A stretch of 55,714 nt of DNA from Acidobacteriota bacterium (GCA_016210855.1 JACQTJ010000021.1:1-55714), one strand, 5' to 3'; counted from the first letter of the stretch, positions 33,199 through 42,448 are shown. The notes: generated by a model not told the origin, from the sequence alone. Made by a program: numbers and translations.

Positions 33199-35139
33199 CT
33201 AGGTCTCGACCGCCCGGGTCTCGACCCGGCGGGCGAGCTCTCGCTGGAACTCGGCCAACGGCTGCGGCCCCAGGTCGCCCCGGCTGCGGGAGCGGACGCT
33301 GACGGTTCCGGCTTCCTTTTCCTTCTGGCCGCAGATGAGCATGTAGGGAATCTTTTGCAGCTGGGCGTCGCGGATCTTGGCCTGGAGCTTTTCGTTGCGG
33401 GCGTCGAGCTCAACCCGGAAGCCGTCGGCGCGCAACTGGTCGGCCACCTGGCCGCCGTAGTCGGCCGCTTTCTCGCTCACCGGCAGCACCACCACCTGCA
33501 CCGGGGCCAGCCACACCGGGAAGGCGCCCGCGTAATGCTCGATCAGGACGCCAAAGAAGCGCTCCACCGACCCCCACAGGGCCCGGTGCACCATCACCGG
33601 ACGATGGAAGGCGCCGTCGGCGGCGGTGTACTTCAGATCGAAGCGCTCCGGGAGGTTGAAGTCGAACTGGATGGTCGAAAGTTGCCAGGGACGCCCAATG
33701 GCATCCACCAGCTTGACGTCAATCTTCGGGCCGTAGAAGACGGCCTCGCCTTGCATGCGCTTGAAGAGGAGGCCCATGTGGTTCAGGGTCGAGAGCAGCG
33801 CCCCCTCGGCCCGCTCCCAGTCTTCCACTTTGCCGGCGTAGTGCTCCGGACGAGCGGGGTCGCGGACGGAAAGCTCCACTTCGAAGCGCTCGAAGCCGAA
33901 GGTCTTCAGGGCGTCCAGGGCGAACTGGACGCAGCCGCGGATTTCGCCTTCCACCTGGTCCGGGGTGCAGAAGATGTGGGCGTCGTCCACGGTAAAGCCG
34001 CGCACCCGCAGCAGCCCGTGCACCACGCCCGAGCGCTCGTAGCGATAGACGGTGCCGAGCTCGGCCAGCCGCAGCGGCAGTTCCCGGTAGCTGCGCCGGC
34101 GGTCGCGGTAGATGAGGATGTGGCCCGGACAGTTCATGGGCTTGAGCTGGTAAGGGGCCTTTTCGACCTCCATCCCCGGGAACATATTCTCCTGGTACCA
34201 GTTCAGGTGCCCGCTGGTCTTCCACAACTCCTGCCGCATCACGTGCGGGGTGAAAACCAGCTGGTAGCCACGGCGCCGGTACTCGGCCCGCAGCCAGTCC
34301 TCCATCAAGGTACGCACCAGGCCGCCCTTGGGGTGCCAGAAGATCAGACCCGGCCCGGCTTCTGGCTGCAGGCTGAAGAGGTCGAGCTCCGGCCCGAGCT
34401 TGCGGTGGTCGCGGCGCCGGGCTTCTTCGAGCCGGTGCAGGAAGTCGTCGAGCTCGGCCTGGGAGGGGAAGCTGGTGCCGTAGATGCGCTGCATCTGCGG
34501 ATTGCCCTCGACGCCTTTCCAATAGGCGCCCGCCACGGAAAGCAGCTTGAATGCCTTGATCCGCCCGGCGGAGGGGATGTGCGGGCCGCGGCAAAAGTCA
34601 ACAAACTTGCCGGTGACGTAGACGCTGACTTCGTTGCCCACGCCCTTCTCCCGGATGAACTCGCACTTGAAGTCTTGCTGCTGCTCGGCGTAAAAGCGCA
34701 GGCACTCTTCCCGCGGCATCATGCGGCGCTCGAAGGGCAGGTCGCGGTCACGCAGCTCCGCCATCTTCCGCTCGATTTTCTCCAGGTCCTCCGGGGTAAA
34801 GGGCTGCTCGCGGTAGAACTCGTAGAAGAAGCCCTGGTCGGTGGGCGGACCCACGCCCAGCTTCACCTCCGGGAAGAGCTCGAGCACCGCTGCAGCCAGC
34901 AAGTGCGCGGAGCTGTGGCGGAAAACGAACATCCCCTCGGGGTCGTCCGGGGTCAGGAAGTTCAAGGGGGTATCGCGCTCGAGCGGCTGGTTGAGGTCAA
35001 TCAGCTCGCCGTTCGCCCGGGCCACGATGGCCTGCTCGGCCAGGCGGGTGTTCAGCTTCTTCAACACCTCAAGCGGCGTCGTGCGCTTGCGGACCTGCTC
35101 GACCTGCCCGTCCGGCAGCGTGATTTTGATGGTATCCAT
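33199..35139 (-). CDS. thrS: Threonine-tRNA ligase
   Basis: 646 residues. Domains in order are TGS (1-60), the editing domain with HSSAHLLAAAV and YVTGKFVDFCRGPHIPSAG, the class II catalytic core (TPHVMRQELWKTSGHLNWY, MNCPGHILIY, RYERSGVVHGLLRVRGFTVDDAHIFC in parts, with zinc ligands in MNCPGH and later His) and the C-terminal anticodon domain. It precedes infC as in many bacteria. I see no T-box or other tRNA-sensing leader upstream. Confidence 0.98.
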   Translation of the reverse strand: MDTIKITLPDGQVEQVRKRTTPLEVLKKLNTRLAEQAIVARANGELIDLNQPLERDTPLNFLTPDDPEGMFVFRHSSAHLLAAAVLELFPEVKLGVGPPTDQGFFYEFYREQPFTPEDLEKIERKMAELRDRDLPFERRMMPREECLRFYAEQQQDFKCEFIREKGVGNEVSVYVTGKFVDFCRGPHIPSAGRIKAFKLLSVAGAYWKGVEGNPQMQRIYGTSFPSQAELDDFLHRLEEARRRDHRKLGPELDLFSLQPEAGPGLIFWHPKGGLVRTLMEDWLRAEYRRRGYQLVFTPHVMRQELWKTSGHLNWYQENMFPGMEVEKAPYQLKPMNCPGHILIYRDRRRSYRELPLRLAELGTVYRYERSGVVHGLLRVRGFTVDDAHIFCTPDQVEGEIRGCVQFALDALKTFGFERFEVELSVRDPARPEHYAGKVEDWERAEGALLSTLNHMGLLFKRMQGEAVFYGPKIDVKLVDAIGRPWQLSTIQFDFNLPERFDLKYTAADGAFHRPVMVHRALWGSVERFFGVLIEHYAGAFPVWLAPVQVVVLPVSEKAADYGGQVADQLRADGFRVELDARNEKLQAKIRDAQLQKIPYMLICGQKEKEAGTVSVRSRSRGDLGPQPLAEFQRELARRVETRAVET

Positions 35140-35247
35140 GGCCGCTCAGTCTCGCCCCACCAGGCGCAGAAACCATAAAACTAACAGACGCCCGCCCGCA
35201 GCGTCAAATCGAGCTGCCCGGCAGAGGAGCCCTACGCCGCGACCGAG

Positions 35248-35275
35248 ATGCGTCCGGAGACGCGTCCGGACGCAT
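35248..35275. repeat. 9-bp inverted repeat upstream of thrS
   Basis: ATGCGTCCG and CGGACGCAT flank a 10-nt loop that holds a second GCGTC copy. It lies 109 nt upstream of the thrS start and may be an operator or a hairpin in the thrS leader. Confidence 0.45.
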
Positions 35276-35344
35276 GAGAAAGCCTTTCCAGGAGAAGCGG
35301 GCGAGGCCCCAGGGCAACGCCTGGACCCTAGCCAGCGCCTTGTT

Positions 35345-35392
35345 TGTCATTCCGAGCGCAGCCCGCAGCGCAGGCGAGGAATCTGCTTGTCA
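35345..35392. repeat. Half copy of dispersed repeat
   Basis: TGTCATTCCGAGCGCAG, then GCGAGGAATCTGCTT, is the left arm of the 'CTGCTT' variant; the right arm is missing. Confidence 0.7.
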
Positions 35393-35449
35393 CGGTGCTA
35401 GTTGCAGTGGGCTCGACATTAACGGTTTGCCTGGGGGGCAAACCGGCCG

Positions 35450-35458
35450 TGCTAGAAT
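35450..35458 (+). promoter_or_regulatory. Extended -10 box, near-leaderless start
   Basis: TGCTAGAAT ends 9 nt before the ATG at 35468, and no Shine-Dalgarno is present (CCGCCCCCC precedes the ATG). The transcript would carry only a few leader bases. Confidence 0.5.
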
Positions 35459-35467
35459 CCGCCCCCC

Positions 35468-36385
35468 ATGAGGTTGGGCACCTGCTCGCTGGCGTTGCTC
35501 CTGGCAGCCTGCCTGGTCACGGCAGCCGCAGAAGAGCCGAAGCCGCCGATGCAGGTCATCCTGCTTGGCACCGGTTACCCGCGGCCCGACCCGGAGCGCG
35601 CCGGCCCCGCTACCGCGCTTGTGGTCGGCGAGAAGCTCTTCATTGTGGATGCCGGCCGCGGCGTCGTCCTGCGCTTGGCCGCTGCCGAGCTGCCCGCCGC
35701 CTGCGGCGTGGCCGGGAGCAAGTGCTTGCGCGCCGTCTTCCTCACTCACCTGCACTCCGATCACACCAGCGGCCTGCCCGACCTGTTCACCACGAGTTGG
35801 ATCTTCGGCCGGCACCAGCCCCTTGAGCTTTACGGCCCGAAGGGCACAAAGGAGATGGCCGCGGCGCTGGAGAAGTTTTTCGCCGCCGACATCCGCATTC
35901 GCCGCGACCTCACCGAAATGCATCCCGGCGCCGGCACCACCCTCAACGCGCACACCCTCAAGGAAGGCGTGGTCTACGAGGACTCGGACGTCCGCATCAC
36001 CGCCTTCGCCGTGGACCACCGGCCCGTCGTGCCGGTCTTCGGCTACCGCTTCGATAGCGGAGGGAAAAGCGTCGTGATCTCCGGCGATACTCGCCCCAGT
36101 GAGAATCTAATCAAGCACGCCAAAGGCGCCGACATCCTCATCCACGAGGCTTACTTACCGGAGCACTTTGACCGCGTGGACACGCCCGAAGTGGCCGCGC
36201 GCCTCAAGGCTTACCACTCGAGCGCCGAAGAAGCCGGCCAGGTGGCTGCCCAGGCCGGCGTGAAGCTCCTGGTGCTCACGCACTTGGTTCCCGGCGAGAC
36301 CGAAAGCGAGCGAGTCTTCCTCGAGCGCGCCGGCAAACACTTTAAGGGCAAGATCGTCGTCGGCCGCGACCTGCTGCGGTTCTGA
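35468..36385 (+). CDS. Exported metallo-beta-lactamase-fold hydrolase
   Basis: 305 residues. The signal ends in a lipobox-like LAAC (12-15), so it may be a lipoprotein. The hydrolase domain has LTHLHSDHTSGLPDLF (metal site), a phosphate-binding-like GTGYPRPDP loop at the start, VISGDTRPSENL and LVLTHLVPGE. The order resembles RNase Z/arylsulfatase-type members, but the export signal argues against tRNA processing. The substrate is unknown. Confidence 0.85.
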   Translation: MRLGTCSLALLLAACLVTAAAEEPKPPMQVILLGTGYPRPDPERAGPATALVVGEKLFIVDAGRGVVLRLAAAELPAACGVAGSKCLRAVFLTHLHSDHTSGLPDLFTTSWIFGRHQPLELYGPKGTKEMAAALEKFFAADIRIRRDLTEMHPGAGTTLNAHTLKEGVVYEDSDVRITAFAVDHRPVVPVFGYRFDSGGKSVVISGDTRPSENLIKHAKGADILIHEAYLPEHFDRVDTPEVAARLKAYHSSAEEAGQVAAQAGVKLLVLTHLVPGETESERVFLERAGKHFKGKIVVGRDLLRF

Positions 36386-36403
36386 GCCTTCCCTTTCTTG
36401 GCC

Positions 36404-36511
36404 TGTCATCCCGAGCGCAGCGAGGGATCTGCTTTTCCGGGCAAGCAGATTCCTCGCCGCCCCTTCGACTTCGCTCAGGGCAAGCAAGGCAGGCAAGGGC
36501 TCGGAATGACA
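36404..36511. repeat. Dispersed palindromic repeat, copy 6 (CTGCTT variant)
   Basis: TGTCATCCCGAGCGCAGCG and GGGATCTGCTT face AAGCAGATTCCTCG and GGCTCGGAATGAC, with the CCCTTCGACTTCGCTCAGGG box inside. It marks the edge of the low-GC island. Confidence 0.8.
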
Positions 36512-36541
36512 AACAGAGACGAAGGGATAGCCGTAGAGCGG

Positions 36542-36817
36542 TTATGAAGGTGGAAGCAAGCCTTTCTGTCTGAGGATCTCAATGTATCCTTGCCGATCGA
36601 GAGGGCACGCCACAAGCTGCCGAAATTGTTCTTCATTAAGCCGAAGTTGCTGTCGTATTAAGTGAGGTGTCTTTCCCTTAAGCTCGCCTTTCCCGTGGGA
36701 GCGCTTGGTCATGAGAATGCGCCTGCCTTCATGCACGAACCAAGCAAGTTTGTCCCTTGCTTCTCGGATTTCCATTCCGAGCTTCCCGAATGCGCGATCT
36801 ATGTCGGCGGCCTTCAC
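36542..36817 (-). CDS. HicA-like toxin candidate
   Basis: 91 residues. The pattern resembles the small double-stranded-RNA-binding-like HicA mRNA interferase: an N-terminal helix (DIDRAFGKLGMEIR), a strand pair (LAWFVHEGRRILMTKRS), then KGKTPHLIRQQLRLNEEQF, which matches the HicA 'sIlrqlgis.eef' end. The usual GSHH His motif is not clear; a SHGKG lies near the expected site. It starts 3 nt after the HicB-like gene. Base composition is lower in GC than the surroundings. Confidence 0.6.
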   Translation of the reverse strand: MKAADIDRAFGKLGMEIREARDKLAWFVHEGRRILMTKRSHGKGELKGKTPHLIRQQLRLNEEQFRQLVACPLDRQGYIEILRQKGLLPPS

Positions 36818-36820
36818 GGA

Positions 36821-37366
36821 CTAGTTCTCGCAAACGAGGTTGGATAGTATGCGGAGGTGCTTTGCTGGAAGCGGGCCAAGCGTTTCGGCTGACTGGCGCA
36901 GTTGCAGATAATACTCTACAAACGTTTGCTTGAGGTCAGCGAGCGCCTCGAATTCGGTTTCTCCTTCTCCAAAAACTTCACATTCATAGTATGTGGCGGT
37001 AACGATTCCTTCGCTGTGCTCGATGACGACGAGAATCGGCCGGTTTAACACGAAAGCTTCGTCCAGAGTCTCAACCGGAACAATCTTTGCTGGAGTCCGT
37101 TGCCCCTTGCTAAGGCCAAGCTCATTTTTGATCGCAGTGCACGTTTCAGCAACAGCTTCGATTCTTGAAACGGCTTCCTTGAGTAATGCTCGTTCTTCTC
37201 CGCCCCAAAGCCGGACAGTCTCTAGGACGCTGACGATCATTTGCGCGCGCTCATCATCAAGGGGCTCGTGCTCAGGGTCCACAAAAGTTCGTGTGCGTCG
37301 CTCACGCGCGTACAGGAAGCGATCCACAACAAAGGGCGGAATGGGTTGCATTTGCCTAGTTCTCAC
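36821..37366 (-). CDS. HicB-like antitoxin candidate with N-terminal extension
   Basis: 181 residues from GTG 37366, overlapping the upstream stop as GTGA. Residues about 107-160 (RPILVVIEHSEGIVTATYYECEVFGEGETEFEALADL in parts) look like the RNase-H-like HicB antitoxin fold. The first 100 residues are an extra, mostly helical part not usual in HicB; no DNA-binding motif is obvious. It sits directly before the HicA-like gene, the reverse of the most common hicA-hicB order but known in some loci. Confidence 0.6.
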   Translation of the reverse strand: MRTRQMQPIPPFVVDRFLYARERRTRTFVDPEHEPLDDERAQMIVSVLETVRLWGGEERALLKEAVSRIEAVAETCTAIKNELGLSKGQRTPAKIVPVETLDEAFVLNRPILVVIEHSEGIVTATYYECEVFGEGETEFEALADLKQTFVEYYLQLRQSAETLGPLPAKHLRILSNLVCEN

Positions 37367-38022
37367 GCCTTCGCCTCCGTTGCGTCCCGGGCGAACTTTT
37401 GAGAGATGACCGTGGCTAGGTCTAGCACGTTCGTCAAGAACTTCTCCGCGTCAGACACTTTATAACTGAAGCTCACGTTGTGAAAGATGCGGTCGCCAGG
37501 TGCCAACTCCATGATAACACTGAATTCGGGTTTTTTCGCTGATGGTCTTTCTTTGACGTTCACCCTAACGCCAGCTATTTCTGAGTGCTCGAAACCAGCC
37601 TGCGGGTACGCTATTGGCAGTTTGGGCACCGATTCATACTTGTCACGAGTATAGAAGTACCTTGCGTGTACATCGGCAACTTGGCCTCGGATGAGTTCTG
37701 GATGGGAAGAAAGAAAGTCAAAGGCCGGCGGTAATTTGGACTTCAGGCGAGCAAAGCGTGGCCGATCTCCCACGCCAAACGAAATATGCACGTGTAATTG
37801 CGCCTTCCTCTTGCTAGGTCGTCTCTTCCGAGAATGAGCCAAAAGGGAACAATAGTACTTTTCCTTTTCACCAATATATTCCTGGTACGCAAGGTAGCTC
37901 CAGTCTTGCGTAGGTGAAAACTCTTTTCCAAATATGCGCGATGCATCTGATGGTGACAAGTCGGGCGAAAAATCTATATCCAACCCACTGCAGTGCCAGC
38001 TTGCCAACTCAGGCTTTGTCAT
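37363..38022 (-). CDS. Unknown protein, first gene of the low-GC island
   Basis: 219 residues. I do not recognise it. It has no signal peptide and no membrane segment. Positively charged stretches (HSRKRRPSKRKAQ, KERPSAKKP) alternate with beta-rich segments. It overlaps the HicB-like gene by 4 nt, so the three genes form one operon. Its GC content (about half) contrasts with the region. Confidence 0.65.
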   Translation of the reverse strand: MTKPELASWHCSGLDIDFSPDLSPSDASRIFGKEFSPTQDWSYLAYQEYIGEKEKYYCSLLAHSRKRRPSKRKAQLHVHISFGVGDRPRFARLKSKLPPAFDFLSSHPELIRGQVADVHARYFYTRDKYESVPKLPIAYPQAGFEHSEIAGVRVNVKERPSAKKPEFSVIMELAPGDRIFHNVSFSYKVSDAEKFLTNVLDLATVISQKFARDATEAKA

Positions 38023-38088
38023 GACGAGGTCATTAGAGCATAGTCTCGTGGGGCACGCAATTTACAGCTACCAAACAAGTTACATATC

Positions 38089-39789
38089 TTAGTGTCTGAA
38101 ATGCCGGACACCCGTTAAGACCATGGCGAGGCCGAGGCGGTCGGCGGCGGCCATGACTTCCGGGTCGCGCACGGAGCCGCCCGGCTGGATGATGGCGGTG
38201 ACGCCGGCCTTGGCGGCTTCCTCGACGCCGTCGGGAAAAGGGAAGAAAGCGTCCGAAGCCAGCACTGAACCCTTGAGCCTTTCGGCGTGGCCGAGCTCAC
38301 GGGCCTTCTGGGCACCGAGCTTCACCGCGTCCACGCGGCTCATCTGCCCGGCACCGATCCCGACCGTCTGCCCGTCGCGGGCATAGACCACGGCGTTCGA
38401 CTTCACGTGTTTCGCCACCACCCAGGCAAAGAGTAGCGACTGCATTTCGGCTGCTGTCGGGACGCGCTTTGTGACCGTGCGCAACTGTTCGTAGTTCAGT
38501 TGGGCACAGTCTTTATCCTGGATGAGCAGGCCGCCGGAAATGGAGCGAACCCGCCACTCGCCGCGAAAAGCAGATCCCTCGACCCTTCGACTCCGCTCAG
38601 GGCAAGCTTCGCTCGGGATGACAGAGCCGAGTGGGGCACTGCGTGTCACCTCCAAGAGGCGAAGGTTTTTCTTCTTGGCCAGTAACTCCAGTGCTCCCGG
38701 CTGGTAGCCGGGGGCGGCGACGGCTTCGACGAAGAGCTTGCTCATCGCCTCGGCGGTTCCGGCCGTAACCGCCTGGTTGAAGCCGAGCACGGAGCCAAAC
38801 GCGGAGACCGGGTCGCAGGCGAGCGCCTTCTCGTAAGCCTCGGCCTGGGTGGCGCTGACGGCCACGCCGCAGGGGTTGGTGTGCTTGATAATGACGGCCA
38901 CGGGCTCTTGGTTCGACTGTCGCTCACCACGCCGAGCAAAAGTCGAGGCGTCGAATTCGCTGGCCAGGTCCCAGGCGGCATCGAGGTCGAGCAGGTTGTT
39001 GTAGCTCAGTTCTTTGCCTTGAAGCTGGCGGGCCCCGCCTACGCCAGAGGCTTCGGCGGGGTAAACCCCCGCGAGCCGATAGAGTGCGGCTCGTTGATGC
39101 GGGTTCTCGCCGTAGCGCAGGTCCATCACTTTGGGACCGCGGAGCGATAGCACTGCCGGAAACCCGCTCGCCCCGGCGCGCTTCAAGCCGTCGGCTTCGG
39201 CCTGGAGCTCTTCGAGCCGGGGGGCGATGGTGGAGTCGTAGCCGGCGGTCAGCGCGAAAGCCTTCCGGGCCAGCTCGAGCCGGGTCTGGAGTGAGAGCGC
39301 CCCACCGGCCTTCAGCTCTTCGATCACCCGCGGATAGTCATCCGGGGAAACCACCACGGCGACGCCCATGAAGTTCTTGGCGGCGGCGCGGATGAGCGTG
39401 GGTCCGCCGATGTCAATCTCTTCGATGAGCTCGGCGGGCGTGGCCTCCGGCCGGGCGGCAGTCTCGGCGAAGGGGTAGAGATTGACGACCACGAGGTCAA
39501 TGGGCGCGAAGCCTTGCCGCTCGAGCTCCTCCAGGTGCCTTGGGTCGTCGCGCCGGGCGAGAATGCCGGCGTGGATGGCCGGGTGCAGGGTCTTGACCCG
39601 ACCGTCGAGCATTTCCGGCAAGCCCGTGACTTGGCTGACTTCGCGCAGCGGGATCCCGTTCTCCCGGAGCCGGCGGGCCGTGCCGCCGGTGGAAAGAATC
39701 TCGATGCTCATCTCGGCGAGCGCCCGGGCCAGCTCCACCAAGCCGCGCTTGTCGGAAACACTCAGCAAGGCGCGCGTGCAACGCTTCAC
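38089..39789 (-). CDS. purH: Bifunctional purine synthesis protein PurH
   Basis: 566 residues. PurH carries AICAR transformylase and IMP cyclohydrolase, the last two steps to IMP. The N-terminal cyclohydrolase has [40 protein letters not shown]. The transformylase has [40 protein letters not shown] and, at the end, [11 protein letters not shown]. It is about 40-50 residues longer than usual. The excess maps to two repeat-derived segments: [18 protein letters not shown] (38567-38624) and [12 protein letters not shown] (38911-38949). Both keep the frame and lie between conserved blocks. Confidence 0.96.
   Translation of the reverse strand: MKRCTRALLSVSDKRGLVELARALAEMSIEILSTGGTARRLRENGIPLREVSQVTGLPEMLDGRVKTLHPAIHAGILARRDDPRHLEELERQGFAPIDLVVVNLYPFAETAARPEATPAELIEEIDIGGPTLIRAAAKNFMGVAVVVSPDDYPRVIEELKAGGALSLQTRLELARKAFALTAGYDSTIAPRLEELQAEADGLKRAGASGFPAVLSLRGPKVMDLRYGENPHQRAALYRLAGVYPAEASGVGGARQLQGKELSYNNLLDLDAAWDLASEFDASTFARRGERQSNQEPVAVIIKHTNPCGVAVSATQAEAYEKALACDPVSAFGSVLGFNQAVTAGTAEAMSKLFVEAVAAPGYQPGALELLAKKKNLRLLEVTRSAPLGSVIPSEACPERSRRVEGSAFRGEWRVRSISGGLLIQDKDCAQLNYEQLRTVTKRVPTAAEMQSLLFAWVVAKHVKSNAVVYARDGQTVGIGAGQMSRVDAVKLGAQKARELGHAERLKGSVLASDAFFPFPDGVEEAAKAGVTAIIQPGGSVRDPEVMAAADRLGLAMVLTGVRHFRH
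38567..38624. repeat. Dispersed repeat inserted in purH (site 1)
   Basis: AAGCAGATCCCTCGACCCTT and CGCTCGGGATGACAG are the CTGCTT-variant arms. Read with purH it encodes the [12 protein letters not shown] run and leaves the frame open. Confidence 0.85.
38911..38949. repeat. Dispersed repeat fragment in purH (site 2)
   Basis: On the minus strand GGTGAGCGACAGTCGAAC and the flanking CCTCGAC...GCTCG match the inner segment of repeat copy 1 at 154-177 (GGTGAGCGAAAGTCGAAC). It encodes the extra [11 protein letters not shown] residues. Confidence 0.7.
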
Positions 39790-39910
39790 GGGGCTTCTCC
39801 TTTCCTGCCGCTGGAGAGGAGTGGGAGATTAGTTTCTGAGGCTTGTGCCGTTCCAACTCGCGTGCCCGGCGGCTGTCACCGCAGCGAACGGCAAGCGAGT
39901 TGAAATGGCA

Positions 39911-40519
39911 CTAGGCGCCCTTGGCCTTGAGCTTCACCTGGCCGCCTTCGAGCGAGACCGTGTACTCCACCTGCTTGACGCCCAGCTGCTGCTTGAGCTG
40001 GTCCGTTTTCTCGCGGACGAATTTGTGGAACTGCTCGAAGTTGATGTCCGCCTTCTCGCCTGCCTTCTTCTTGGCTTCGATCATGGTGCGGTAGAGTTCC
40101 TGCACCTTTTCGGCCTCGCGCAAGGGGTCGCTGACGGCCACCCGGGCTCCGCCCTCCTGCAGGTGTCCGTGGATGCGGGCTTCGTGCTCGCGGGCGGCTT
40201 CGGCCAGGCGCTTCTCCTCCAGTTCGCGGCCCGTCTTGCTGTAGCCGTAGGCGATGTGGCCTTCCTCGACCCGCTTGGCCCGTTGCCGCCAGACTTCACT
40301 GAACTTGGCGTAGCGGGCTGCCAGGTTGTTGAACCGGAAGCTCTGGGCGTATTTGAGCTTTCCGCCCATCTCCGAGAACTTGTTGATCAGGGTTTTCACC
40401 CGCCACTCGGTGTCCGCGGGGGGGCGCTTGCGGCCCCCCTGGAAGTAGGTCTCGTATTCGATTTGCAGCTGGCGGATGTCTTTCTCGAGCTGGGTCAGTT
40501 CTTCGTCAATCGTGGGCAC
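39911..40519 (-). CDS. MXAN_5187 C-terminal-domain-like protein
   Basis: 202 residues from GTG 40519 with GGGAG 7 nt upstream. It is soluble and helical: TIDEELTQLEKDIRQLQIEYETYF followed by RKRPPADTEWRVKTLINKF resembles the C-terminal domain of Myxococcus MXAN_5187, as I recall it. The second half (about 120-202) is a separate charged domain. The function is unknown. It diverges from selA. Confidence 0.65.
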   Translation of the reverse strand: MPTIDEELTQLEKDIRQLQIEYETYFQGGRKRPPADTEWRVKTLINKFSEMGGKLKYAQSFRFNNLAARYAKFSEVWRQRAKRVEEGHIAYGYSKTGRELEEKRLAEAAREHEARIHGHLQEGGARVAVSDPLREAEKVQELYRTMIEAKKKAGEKADINFEQFHKFVREKTDQLKQQLGVKQVEYTVSLEGGQVKLKAKGA

Positions 40520-40658
40520 GGAGGAGCTCCCGACAAAGGTGGAGCGGCTTGCCCCTGCTACTCTAGTCGCGGGAACGGGAAGCGTCAACCCCTGCCTGCG
40601 GCTGGCCGGCGGCAAGTTGACCCCTCGGGGCAGCTATGATGCAATGCAGGGCGCGCGT

Positions 40659-42086
40659 ATGCCCACCAAGCCGCAGACTGGAAAACGAACCGTCTGGCGG
40701 GGACCCCGGCTCCGCGACCTGCCCTCGGTGGACGAGCTGCTGCGGAGCGAGCGTCTTCGCCGCCTAGCCGAAGAAGTCGGCCGGCCGCTCGTACTGGCGG
40801 CGGCCCGCCAGGTGCTTGCCGGCTTGCGCGAGCAGATCCGCCGCGGCCGGTCGGGCCCCGAGTTCGAGTCCGTCCTGGCCCACCTGCCGGAGGAAGTGAC
40901 CGGGGAGGTGCGCGAGCTGCTGGGGTTATCCCTGCAACCGGTGATCAACGCCACTGGCGTGGTTCTGCACACGAACCTCGGCCGCGCCCCGCTCGGGAGG
41001 GAAGCCGCGCGGGGCGTGTTCGAGGTCGCTACCCAGTATTCGAACCTGGAGTTCGATCTCGGCAAGGGAGCCCGGGGCCGGCGCGATGTCCACGCCGGCA
41101 AGTTCCTCGACCGGCTGCTTGGCGCCGAGGCCAGCTTGGTGGTCAACAACAACGCCGCCGCCGTCCTGCTGGCGCTCAACACGCTGGCCGAAGGCGGCGA
41201 GGTGGTGGTCTCGCGGGGGGAGCTCATTGAAATCGGCGAAAGCTTCCGCATCCCAGACATCATGGCCCGCAGCGGGGCCGTGCTGCGCGAGGTGGGCACC
41301 ACGAACCGCACCCGCATCGGCGACTACGCCCGTGCCCTCAACAAACAGACGCGCCTGCTGCTGCGCGTGCACCCGAGCAATTTCCGCCTGGAAGGCTTCA
41401 CGGCGCGGCCCGCGCTGGAGGAGCTTGTAGCCCTGGGCCGCCGGCGCCGGCTGCCTCTGGTCGAAGACCTCGGGAGCGGCCTGCTCGTGGACCTGAGCGG
41501 GCAGGGACTCGCCCAAGAGCCCTTGGCGGCGGCCAGCCTCGGCGCCGGCGTGGACCTGGTCACGTTCAGCGGCGACAAGCTGCTCGGCGGCCCGCAGGCG
41601 GGCATCATCGCCGGGAAGAAAAAGCTGGTGGAGCGCTGCCGGCGCAACCCGCTCTTCCGCGCCCTGCGCGTGGATAAGATGACTTACGCCGCGCTCGAAG
41701 CCACCTTGCGGAGCTACCTGCGCGGGGGGCTGGAGGACGTCCCGGCCTTGCGACTCATCCGGCTGACGGCGGCCGAAATCGGCGAGCGGGCGGAGGCATT
41801 GCGGGCGTCACTCGAAAAAGACCTGGCGGGGGGCGCGGCGCTGAGCGTTCGGGCGGGGCAGTCGGTCGTGGGCGGCGGCTCGACCCCGGGTTACTCGCTG
41901 CCGACGAAGCTGCTCGTAATCGCTGCGCAGGGGATGAGCCCGGCGGAGCTGGCGGCGCGCCTGCGCCGGGCCCACCCGCCCGTAGTGGTGCGTGTCGAAG
42001 CCGACCGCGTGCTCGTGGACCTGCGCACCGTCTTCGAGGACCAGCAGACGGCGCTCGCCGCAGCCCTGCGGCAGGCCCTCAGCTAG
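40659..42086 (+). CDS. selA: L-seryl-tRNA(Sec) selenium transferase SelA
   Basis: 475 residues from ATG 40659 (an ATG at 40644 is possible). SelA makes selenocysteinyl-tRNA from seryl-tRNA(Sec) and selenophosphate. PINATGVVLHTNLGRAPL-type block, REVGTTNRTRIGDY, LRVHPSNFRLEGF and VTFSGDKLLGGPQAGII with PLP-lysine 307 are all intact. The usual partner selB is not adjacent; a PilZ gene faces it instead and overlaps its end by 4 nt. SelA implies the organism makes selenoproteins, which supports the TGA read-through at 14285. Confidence 0.97.
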   Translation: MPTKPQTGKRTVWRGPRLRDLPSVDELLRSERLRRLAEEVGRPLVLAAARQVLAGLREQIRRGRSGPEFESVLAHLPEEVTGEVRELLGLSLQPVINATGVVLHTNLGRAPLGREAARGVFEVATQYSNLEFDLGKGARGRRDVHAGKFLDRLLGAEASLVVNNNAAAVLLALNTLAEGGEVVVSRGELIEIGESFRIPDIMARSGAVLREVGTTNRTRIGDYARALNKQTRLLLRVHPSNFRLEGFTARPALEELVALGRRRRLPLVEDLGSGLLVDLSGQGLAQEPLAAASLGAGVDLVTFSGDKLLGGPQAGIIAGKKKLVERCRRNPLFRALRVDKMTYAALEATLRSYLRGGLEDVPALRLIRLTAAEIGERAEALRASLEKDLAGGAALSVRAGQSVVGGGSTPGYSLPTKLLVIAAQGMSPAELAARLRRAHPPVVVRVEADRVLVDLRTVFEDQQTALAAALRQALS

Positions 42087-42448
42087 CCCTGCCCCCGTGG
42101 TTTCGACCGCTGGGCGTGGTAGCGGATGGACTCCTCTAGACCGAAGCGCTCGTGCGGCGCCAGTTGAATGAATTCCACCCCAACCTGGTCTCCGTCGTGG
42201 CGCGTGACCACGGCGTCGGTTTCGAGCTGTTTGCCCCCAAGCATGAAACTGACCCGGGTCTTCGCCCCGAGCGTCAGGGGCGGGTCGGGCGACTCCAGCC
42301 CCAGTCCGCCCAGGCTGAGGTCCCTGAGGCGGGCCTTGCCTTTCATCTGACCGACCAGGAACTCGAGCTGCTGATCGAGTGTCACTCGTGAATGTTTGCG
42401 GCGTTCTTCGGCCACGATAAGCCCCGAAGGATGTGCTTTGGCATCCAT
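42083..42448 (-). CDS. PilZ domain protein
   Basis: 121 residues. PilZ domains bind cyclic-di-GMP through RxxxR and (D/N)xSxxG: here RRKHSR (16-21) and DLSLGGLGLE. The rest follows the beta-barrel. It is a single-domain PilZ, likely a c-di-GMP effector, possibly in motility or envelope control. It converges on selA with a 4-nt overlap. Confidence 0.9.
   Translation of the reverse strand: MDAKAHPSGLIVAEERRKHSRVTLDQQLEFLVGQMKGKARLRDLSLGGLGLESPDPPLTLGAKTRVSFMLGGKQLETDAVVTRHDGDQVGVEFIQLAPHERFGLEESIRYHAQRSKPRGQG

Larger units (their letters stand above)
35140..35467. other. Divergent intergenic region thrS / beta-lactamase-fold gene
   Basis: Within these 328 bases are a 9-bp inverted repeat (35248-35275), a half copy of the dispersed repeat (35345-35392) and a TGCTAGAAT extended -10 box (35450-35458) for the rightward gene. 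I found no small gene. Confidence 0.6.

Noticed and set aside
32794-35178. 794-codon plus-strand frame across thrS
   Set aside because: Shadow frame of the high-GC thrS and infC genes; composition is Arg/His/Leu/Glu-rich with no domain pattern.
40635-40640. TATGAT as selA -10 box
   Set aside because: The only TTGACC nearby is 12 nt away, too close for a normal promoter, and no TG extension is present.
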